Source: Chara braunii (Eukaryota > Streptophyta > Charophyceae > Charales > Characeae). From it: 25,418 nucleotides of DNA. The translations under genes were made by a program, and so were the position numbers. The notes under the pieces were generated by a model, which was not told where the DNA came from, ran no database searches, and saw only the letters and a program-made list of their open reading frames with translations. Each line of letters starts with the position of its first letter. The stretch's first letter is position 1. Below are positions 20,324 through 25,418 of the stretch, one piece after another. The stretch lies in the NCBI GenBank assembly GCA_003427395.1, contig BFEA01000647.1, positions 143,685-169,102 on the forward strand. The letters are read 5' to 3'.

Positions 20324-20475
20324 TGATGTATCTAAGGGACGCTGGACCCGGTTTCCAGCAGGTGCCGCTCCCCACCAATAGATGGAGCAGCCCGACAGGT
20401 AAGCCCTCAATTCTGACGGTTCTCTTACCACAGCCAGGATAGAGGGATATCGTAAGGGCTTTAAAAAAAAAAAGA
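20324..20475 (+). repeat. 3' tail module of LINE-D with A-tail
   Basis: GATGTATCTAAGGGACGCTGG start, hairpin 20340-20358, second potential stem GCTCC/GGAGC around CCACCAATAGAT, then AAGCCCTCAATT and GGTTCTCTTACCAC as in LINE-B, then A11 at 20463-20473. Confidence 0.8.
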
Positions 20476-20488
20476 AAGGAAATGGTTG
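20476..20488. repeat. 13-bp target-site duplication of LINE-D, right copy (AAGGAAATGGTTG)
   Basis: Follows the LINE-D A-tail; exact match to 15799-15811. Element E resumes directly after it. Confidence 0.8.
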
Positions 20489-20593
20489 TATCTATGGGAC
20501 GCTGGACCCGGTTTCCAGCAGGTGCTGCTCCCCACCAATAGATGGAGCTTGTCTTTTTCAAAAAAAAAAAAATAAAAAAAAATTAAAAAAAAA

Positions 20594-20608
20594 TACATTT
20601 CTCATTTT
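20594..20608. repeat. 15-bp target-site duplication of element E, right copy
   Basis: TACATTTCTCATTTT, directly after the A-rich tail of element E; exact match to 15186-15200. Confidence 0.75.
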
Positions 20609-20630
20609 CCTCATGCTCTGAGCTTTCCCG

Positions 20631-20653
20631 GTCTCCGGCGCCCCTCCGGAGAC
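20631..20653. repeat. perfect 8-bp hairpin, 7-nt loop
   Basis: GTCTCCGG (20631-20638) and CCGGAGAC (20646-20653) around CGCCCCT. It stands about 55 bp upstream of the tRNA-like sequence. No T-run follows it on either strand, so it does not look like a terminator. Confidence 0.5.
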
Positions 20654-20756
20654 TGGGCACCACTCTAGAGGCGCGTACGATAATACAACAATGGTGGAAC
20701 AGGACAGTTGATGTAGCTCAGTGGTTAGAGCACCGGTTGGAAATGCGCATTGTGGT

Positions 20757-20764
20757 ATGAGGTT
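20757..20764. repeat. 8-bp target-site duplication of the hAT-like element, left copy (ATGAGGTT)
   Basis: Exact match to 21714-21721. Confidence 0.85.
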
Positions 20765-21713
20765 CAGAGATGAGCCACGGGTACCCAAACCCACACCCAC
20801 CCTCACCCACCCCAACCACGAGGCATTGGGTCAGGTGTGGGTCTTGATAAGCTGGCATGGGTAGGATGAGGGTGGGTCAAGGCAAGCAATCCTGGGTGGG
20901 TGACGGGCGCGTCAATGTTAGGCTAGGGTCACCCGAATGGGTGGGTGACAAGCGGGTGAATGCTAGGCCTGGGTCACTCGACCCACAGACCCAGGACAAC
21001 CCATAAGAACCCTCCCCCCGACCCCCCACCCCCCACCCCTCCTTATACATATTTCCCAGCTGCGGTCCATCTGTGGACTTCAAAGGTTGGAGGCCCAAGA
21101 AACGGAAAGTCTCCACCCTGGGGCCCCTGGGAAAAAAAGTTATCGTCCTTGAAAAAAAGAGTCGCGCTAGTGGCAACTAAAAAATTGGGGTCCTCCTTAA
21201 AAAAATGTGTCACGCTCTACTGGTGGCAGCTGGACCACGGCCCAGACAACGGGATGTTCGCTCCCATTAAAACAACGGGGATCGGACCTAACCACAGCAA
21301 GTGGCAAACCTTAGGTTCACTACCCAATTTCAAACTTGTGGAGTGATTCAAATTTCTGCAGGCAGAGATGTTTCAAAGTTTTGCGTCGTTGTCCAAGGAT
21401 GTCATGTTGCTATGGTGCGTGCAAATGTTCAAAGGGACTAAGACAATGGGGAATGGGCGGGTGCGGGTGGAAAATAATTAGGTACCGGGTGCGGGCGGGT
21501 AATTTTGTTCTCGCGGGTGTGGGTGGGTCAGGGTGAAGGTTTTTTATGGGTGACGGGCAGGTTGGGTGTGGGCGGAAATTTTCAAAAAAACACTCGGGTG
21601 GGTTGGGTTGCCTTGAGATTTTTTGGTATTGTTTTTTTGAGGGCGGGCGGTGCTTAAAAAATTATGGGCGGGTTGGGTGAAGTGCCAATTCCAAAAAAAA
21701 CTGTTCATCTCTG
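20765..21713. mobile_element. 949-bp non-autonomous hAT-type DNA transposon
   Basis: Terminal inverted repeats CAGAGATGA at both ends (20765-20773 and the complement at 21705-21713) sit between exact 8-bp duplications ATGAGGTT, the size typical of the hAT superfamily. Both subterminal regions (about 20780-21000 and 21440-21690) are packed with GGGTGGG/GGGTTGGG motifs or their complements, like the short subterminal repeats that hAT transposases bind. The centre holds a ~60-bp imperfect duplication (about 21125-21230). There is no transposase frame, so it would depend on an autonomous relative. A GGGT-rich, non-coding hAT derivative is the best fit. Confidence 0.85.
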
Positions 21714-21721
21714 ATGAGGTT
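21714..21721. repeat. 8-bp target-site duplication of the hAT-like element, right copy (ATGAGGTT)
   Basis: Exact match to 20757-20764; the tRNA-like sequence resumes as GCGGGTTCA. Confidence 0.85.
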
Positions 21722-21733
21722 GCGGGTTCAAAA

Positions 21734-22000
21734 AAAAAAAAAACTCGATTGCATCCTTGCGCATGGACACCGGCAGGGCGTTAGTTTGGCACACGGCTGG
21801 ACACACACCCCCTTGGGCTGACGCAGGTAAGCTATTACAGACACTGCCTGCGCACCACCCAAGGGTTAGTCCGGGTTGCTATATGTCGGCTTCTACCTAC
21901 GCGGGTTACTGGAGGACATTGACTACTGGTTTCCCTGTTGATCTCCCCCATCATCTGCCCCCCCATCATCTCTCTCATACACGGTTGGCTATCCTAGTTT
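21734..22000. other. no gene recognised
   Basis: One 86-codon frame (21757-22017) has no recognisable domain. C-rich patches ATCATCTGCCCC/ATCATCTCTCTC are seen near 21950. No transposon termini were found. Confidence 0.45.
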
Positions 22001-22155
22001 CATACAACACATCCTAGGTTCGAGTCTGGCATAGTTGTCATACACATATATACTCACAGTGTCACACGGTTCTTGCTNCATACAACACATCCTAGGTTCG
22101 AGTCTGGCATAGTTGTCATACACATATATACTCACAGTGTCACACGGTTCTTGCT
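22001..22155. repeat. 78-bp tandem duplication, two copies, with an N at the junction
   Basis: Copies 22001-22078 and 22079-22155 are identical as far as called, and a single N sits at 22078, exactly at the junction. Each contains a B-box-like GGTTCGAGTCTGG without an A-box at tRNA distance. The N at the seam suggests an assembly overlap that was not merged, so the duplication may be artificial. Confidence 0.85.
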
Positions 22156-22199
22156 ACCTATACGCCTACACACTGCTTACACATACATACATGTGTTAC

Positions 22200-22260
22200 G
22201 ACATATATAGACACATCTGCATACTAGTGCTAGGACATATCTGCATACTAGTACAATGGG
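22200..22260. repeat. short two-copy repeat, ~29-bp period
   Basis: ACATCTGCATACTAGT and ACATATCTGCATACTAGT occur back to back within AT-rich microsatellite-like sequence. No function is evident. Confidence 0.6.
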
Positions 22261-22670
22261 GTGGGGGAGACCGATTCCTGTCATGGGCTCGTCATGGGTT
22301 CAGGCCAGGCTACGAGGAGTCTACTTGGCTGTGATTCGGTTCGTCAATATGGACTAATAGTGATACCCACTGTGCCTGACGTCCGAAGTCCACGAGTAAC
22401 AAGGCTTGCGCGATTAGGCTTCCACTGCGGCTGGGTAGAGGTAGGACTGTCCAGTCCTGGTGCCTATAGCTACTGTTCGGTCTATGTCGCCCTTTGATAG
22501 GGTGATTGTCCTGAGTGCTTGTATCACTGAGGTAGGATAGTAGGTGTAGGAGGTGCGTTAGGAGAATTGAAGTGAGGTAGGGTTGAGAGGCAGTCCTTGC
22601 ATCGCACATCAGGGTACCCACTAGCTGGTTGAGCTGGAGTAATACCAGGAAGGTGTCCCCTCCGATATTA
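22261..22670. other. intergenic stretch, no supported gene
   Basis: A 299-codon minus-strand frame (22310-23209) crosses this region but has no recognisable domain and overlaps the GC-rich leader of the trihelix gene. I treat it as chance. Confidence 0.45.
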
Positions 22671-22729
22671 GGGCGTCGTTCGACACACCTCGGGGACATG
22701 ATTTCAAGGATTTCGTCTTCGTTCCACCT

Positions 22730-22778
22730 GTCCTCGGAGCCGATTTTCGAAACCGAAATGTGAAAACACTCCGAGGAC
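22730..22778. repeat. perfect 10-bp inverted repeat
   Basis: GTCCTCGGAG (22730-22739) and CTCCGAGGAC (22769-22778), 29-nt spacer. Variants of CCTCGG/CCGAGG recur down to about 22860. It lies about 630 bp upstream of the preferred trihelix start and could be a regulatory palindrome or a subterminal transposon feature. Confidence 0.6.
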
Positions 22779-23403
22779 AAATCCTCGGGCTCCAAGGATT
22801 TTCCAGTCAAATCGTCCTCGGCTCCAAGGGACCTCGCGAGGTCTCTCGGAGTCCGAGGATCCGCGATAATCGGGGTGTCAGCGGCGAGTCGAAAAGGGAA
22901 ATTGGTGGTCGGAGGTGGTCCAGTGCTGGTCCTCCGTGTTGAAGACGGACATCGCGAGGCGCCAACGTCCAAAACATCCACGAACGGCCTCGTCTTTTTA
23001 CCGTTGTCGGGGATTGGCGGTACGTCCCTGTCGGTTCGTCGGGCGGCCCCACTGCGGTGCCGTGCCGGGCATCGAACGATTTCGGGCGGGTCGTGCAAGT
23101 GTCGTAGCGTTACCGTGGGCTGCCCAACGGTCGGAAACACGAATTTCTTTAAGCGTGGCGTGTATGGTGGCTGCAGCAATTTCGTACGTTGTCGTCTTCC
23201 CTCGTGCAACGTGTGTCTCCGGTCGCCGCGATCGCGACAGCCAAGTGCGTCCCCTCTGCTTCATGGCTGACCTGTGCCACAGATTGCCTTTGTTGCTGCT
23301 TGCCGCTGTACTGCTGCTTGCCGTTGTCGTCTTTCATATCTGCATCCTCGATCGCGTCCCTGGGAGGAATCACAGGCGGCGAACGACGAAAGCGACCGGG
23401 AAG

Positions 23404-25110
23404 ATGGAGAAGGTGCAGACGAAGAGGACGATGTCCGTAGGGGCTGGCGGGTCGTCACATCAGCGTTGCAGCTCTGCGGAAGGCGGCAGGCGCCCGTACG
23501 ACCCGACGCTGTACAGCCACCTGCCGTCCCACGAGATTCCATTGCCTCCGAGTGACGACGACAGCGACGAGCCCCGATCATCAACGGCTCCTCTGGGCAG
23601 CGGTTTGACGCAGGATTGGATGGGGAGCCAGCTGTACAGACAGCCCTCGACGCCGACGTACACTGATCTGCTGGAGGGGCGGACCCCGTTTGGTTATGAC
23701 GGAGGGCTCGTAGATCTCAGCTTCGGTTTGAGGTCTGGGAGTGGCCAGGACGTCACGCACACCGTTCTCGTGAACCCGGGTTCTGCCAGCAACCACACAG
23801 CGCCTTCGGTGGGACCGTGTGGCCTTCCTGACACCCGCGGCCGGGGTTCTGGTCAGTCGGGCGACGAACGTGGACTCATTTCGCGAGGGCGGGCGGCAGT
23901 GGGCACAGCAGGTGTTCGCGCGGAGGGGACGAGGACAGGTGGATCGACAACGGCAGGCGGCGCAGTCCACCGAGAAGGGGATGACGGTGACGGCTACGCT
24001 GCGGAGGTCGCGCGGCGAGAGGTTTGGGATGATTACCGGCGACAATCGCATCAATCTAGCACGTCCGCCATAACGAGAGGGGTGGCGAAGATCAATGTAC
24101 GGGCGGACGACACACCCGGCGATTGCGACGGTGCGGGTGGTGAAGATTTATCGGCAGGCGACGGAGGCAATGACAACGACGACAACGACGGCGGGGAGAT
24201 GGAGATTCGTCTGCTGGGGAAGAAACGGGGAGGGCCGAGGGCGACGAGCAAGTCCAGCGAGCCGCGCGCGGGGCGGAGAGGCAAGAAGACTGCGGGAGAT
24301 GCATCGGCATGCGACGGAGCGAAAAGCAGGGATTTTTGGACCGTGGAACACATGATTGCTCTTGTCAGAGCTAAAAGAGACCAGGATTTGCATCTTGCTG
24401 GCCTCGGCCACAACATGGGAAGGATGAAGACGGAGACATGGAAGTGGGCCGACATCGAGAGCACGCTCGTGCAGATGGGGGTAACGACTAGAAAGGCCGA
24501 CGATTGCGGGAAAAAGTGGGACAACATGTACATGCAGTTCAAAATTGTGCACAAGTTCATGGGAGAATCGGGGAAGCCTGATTTCTTCACACTGGCGCCG
24601 CGGGAGAGAAAGGAGCGGGGGCTCGATTTTTGGATGGACGAGCGTGTGTATTCGGAGATGATGGCCATGTCCAAGGGCGATCACACTATACACCCCACGA
24701 ATTTGGCGGACACGGGTGCGGCGGGAGGTGTTCAACTACCAGGCCGGACTGGAGGTCGGAACGAATCAGGCGGTAGTGACGGATGCGGGGATGGGCGGGA
24801 CGACGATCAGGGATCGACGTGGAATTTAAGTTTCAGCGGCGGTGCTGAGGGCGGGTGCGGCAAAAGGAAGAATGTGAGACAACAGACCTTCGACACGATT
24901 GCGGATGTCATGAAGGACCACGGGAGTCTGATGGCGACGACTGTGGACAGTGCGAGCAAGAGGCAGTGCTCAATTCTGACTAGGCAATGCGACATTCTCG
25001 AGCGAGAGCTAGAAGTGCAGAAGGAACACTACGTGAAGGCCGACCAGGCGAACCTGTTGATGTGCAACACCCTTATAGAGATTGCTAAAGCGATCCGTGA
25101 ACGATCATGA
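23404..25110 (+). CDS. trihelix / Myb-SANT-like DNA-binding protein
   Basis: Predicted nuclear DNA-binding protein with a plant-type trihelix domain (Myb_DNA-bind_4-like). From the ATG at 23404 it has 568 residues. About 1-305 are low-complexity (Ser/Gly/Asp-rich, an acidic DDND run near 240-265, basic KKRGG and RRGKK patches after it that could be nuclear signals). The trihelix domain is about 310-415: DFWTVEHMIALVRAKRD, then ETWKWADIE, then CGKKWDNMYMQFK, with the three spaced Trp expected of the fold. It closes with KPDFFTL and LDFWMDERVYSEMM. The C-terminal ~50 residues (LTRQCDILERELEVQKEHY onward) look like a coiled coil for dimerisation. The frame is open from 22915. An ATG at 23263 would add a hydrophobic stretch (LPLLLLAAVLLLAVVVF), unusual for this family, so I prefer 23404. 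Introns are not evident. Target genes unknown. It could be a host transcription factor or a transposon-carried Myb-like protein. Confidence 0.7.
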   Translation: MEKVQTKRTMSVGAGGSSHQRCSSAEGGRRPYDPTLYSHLPSHEIPLPPSDDDSDEPRSSTAPLGSGLTQDWMGSQLYRQPSTPTYTDLLEGRTPFGYDGGLVDLSFGLRSGSGQDVTHTVLVNPGSASNHTAPSVGPCGLPDTRGRGSGQSGDERGLISRGRAAVGTAGVRAEGTRTGGSTTAGGAVHREGDDGDGYAAEVARREVWDDYRRQSHQSSTSAITRGVAKINVRADDTPGDCDGAGGEDLSAGDGGNDNDDNDGGEMEIRLLGKKRGGPRATSKSSEPRAGRRGKKTAGDASACDGAKSRDFWTVEHMIALVRAKRDQDLHLAGLGHNMGRMKTETWKWADIESTLVQMGVTTRKADDCGKKWDNMYMQFKIVHKFMGESGKPDFFTLAPRERKERGLDFWMDERVYSEMMAMSKGDHTIHPTNLADTGAAGGVQLPGRTGGRNESGGSDGCGDGRDDDQGSTWNLSFSGGAEGGCGKRKNVRQQTFDTIADVMKDHGSLMATTVDSASKRQCSILTRQCDILERELEVQKEHYVKADQANLLMCNTLIEIAKAIRERS

Positions 25111-25418
25111 AGTCGATGGGCCGCACATGTCCAACGTCCACGCGAATGCCTCGTGTGTGCTTCTGGATCGTCGGCGTTGCCCCCATATTGTGTGCTGCTG
25201 TGCGATGGTGGGAGAAACTAGTTTACAGAGGACGGCTTGTTTCTGCATGCGGTTTCCATAGCAAGAGTCGACTTTTTTTATTAGTTTGAAGGGTGTTGAT
25301 TGCTGTCGTGCCCGTCGGCACGTCAGTCGGTTTCAAATGACGACGCCCGATTATTGTTCAATGCCTGTTGACGTGACGCGTTGCAGCCACACGTGGATTG
25401 GGATCCATTAGCGTTTTC
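25111..25418. other. 3' flank of the trihelix gene
   Basis: No second gene is recognised. A T-rich patch (25271-25284) follows the stop by 160 bases; no canonical AATAAA is visible. The 60-codon frame at 25107-25289 overlaps the end of the trihelix gene and has no support. Confidence 0.5.

Larger units (their letters stand above)
15812..20475 (+). mobile_element. LINE-D: 5'-truncated LINE, youngest-looking copy
   Basis: The element is 4.66 kb between AAGGAAATGGTTG repeats. It starts in the linker before the RT, then RT, post-RT and zf-RVT regions, a ~0.94-kb 3' UTR, the shared tail module (20324-20462) and an A-tail (20463-20475). There are no frameshifts over about 3.5 kb, only in-frame stops, so decay is mainly by base substitution. 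It inserted into element E between that element's two hairpin units. Confidence 0.85.
15201..20593 (+). mobile_element. element E: ~716-bp A-tailed element split by LINE-D
   Basis: Two parts, 15201-15811 and 20489-20593, together about 716 bp, lie between exact 15-bp repeats. The left part has no coding domain I recognise and ends with a hairpin unit (15766-15784). The right part contains the shared tail module with hairpin 20501-20519, CACCAATAGATGGAGC and an A-rich tail (20560-20593). Its module lacks the distal ~65 bases present in the LINE-B and LINE-D tails. It may be a severely 5'-truncated LINE consisting of 3' UTR only, or a SINE-like partner using the same tail. Confidence 0.7.
20707..21733 (+). 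pseudogene. tRNA-like sequence (pseudo-tRNA or tRNA-derived SINE head) split by a hAT element
   Basis: An excellent internal A-box, TAGCTCAGTGG (20714-20724), follows seven bases starting with G, and the D-arm GCTC...GAGC pairs. Without the insert and one duplication, a partial B-box GGTTCAA (from 21725) follows 54 nt downstream. That is longer than a standard tRNA spacing but near that of long-variable-arm tRNAs. The B-box breaks off into A13, and no acceptor partner is visible. It is therefore not a functional tRNA as it stands; a retroposed tRNA fragment or SINE head is more likely. The anticodon stem is not convincing, so I give no isotype. Confidence 0.4.
22671..25348. mobile_element. 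possible DNA-transposon unit around the trihelix gene (weak)
   Basis: GGGCGTCGT at 22671-22679 is matched by ACGACGCCC at 25340-25348, a 9-bp inverted repeat enclosing the whole GC-rich gene segment. The outside bases are GATATTA on the left and GATTATT on the right, similar but not an exact duplication. PIF/Harbinger elements often carry a Myb/SANT-like protein beside the transposase, which makes the idea plausible. No transposase is present and the inverted repeat is short, so chance is a real alternative. Confidence 0.25.

Noticed and set aside
20631-20653. Rho-independent-type terminator
   Set aside because: A strong hairpin, but no T-run follows it and the context is eukaryotic.
22010-22045. 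tRNA gene around GGTTCGAGTCTGG
   Set aside because: B-box-like only. No A-box at the proper distance, no acceptor or D-arm pairing; the sequence lies in a duplicated AT-rich stretch.
22310-23209. 299-codon minus-strand open frame
   Set aside because: No recognisable domain, repeat-driven composition around the CCTCGG cluster, and it overlaps the leader of the trihelix gene. Long frames without stops are expected by chance in GC-rich DNA.

Overview
The window is eukaryotic nuclear DNA. It shows non-LTR retrotransposons with target-site duplications and A-tails, short non-autonomous DNA transposons, long simple repeats, and one gene-like unit encoding a plant-type trihelix (Myb/SANT-like) protein. 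The LINE reverse transcriptases and the trihelix domain suggest a streptophyte; a charophyte alga such as Chara is my best guess, held with low to moderate confidence and not provable from sequence alone. No prokaryotic operons, CRISPR arrays or rRNA genes are visible.

The first ~20.6 kb is best read as nested transposons, and the insertion points can be placed from direct repeats. (1) An old LINE (LINE-A) runs from an ORF1 zinc-knuckle protein (about 1179-3100) through an APE-type endonuclease (about 3690-4527) and reverse transcriptase (about 5043-5850) to 6578. It resumes at 13485 with its C-terminal zinc-finger region and ends at 14953. The break is flanked by a 12-bp direct repeat (CCGGAAAGGCAG at 6567-6578 and 13473-13484), and the encoded homology continues across it. 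(2) A 267-bp element with a 9-bp duplication (1472-1738) sits in LINE-A ORF1; flanking codons are in register on both sides. (3) The 6.9-kb insert in LINE-A begins next to T24 and was itself invaded by a second, 5'-truncated LINE (LINE-B, 8180-12292, 10-bp duplication). (4) Further on, a ~716-bp A-tailed element (element E, 15201-15811 plus 20489-20593, 15-bp duplication) was invaded by a third LINE (LINE-D, 15812-20475, 13-bp duplication). LINE-D keeps one reading frame for about 3.5 kb with only in-frame stops.

LINE-B, LINE-D and element E end in the same short 3' tail module followed by poly(A). Its core is a hairpin with a 6-bp stem and 7-nt loop (GCTGGA-CCCGGTT-TCCAGC). Nine copies occur in the window, two with compensatory A-T to G-C changes in the stem. 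This is the expected form of a 3' stem-loop recognised by a LINE reverse transcriptase, and it would explain how short elements are mobilised.

From 20.6 to 22.3 kb a tRNA-like sequence is split by a 949-bp non-autonomous hAT-type element with an exact 8-bp duplication; a 78-bp tandem duplication and short repeats follow. From 22.67 to 25.35 kb a GC-rich segment carries the trihelix gene (about 23404-25110), the only intact, plausibly functional protein gene here. Short inverted repeats near its edges raise the possibility that it is carried by a DNA transposon. All LINE open reading frames are broken, mostly by stops at positions where sister copies have Trp or Arg, a pattern expected from cytosine deamination. 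Bases 15030-15128 are an assembly gap.
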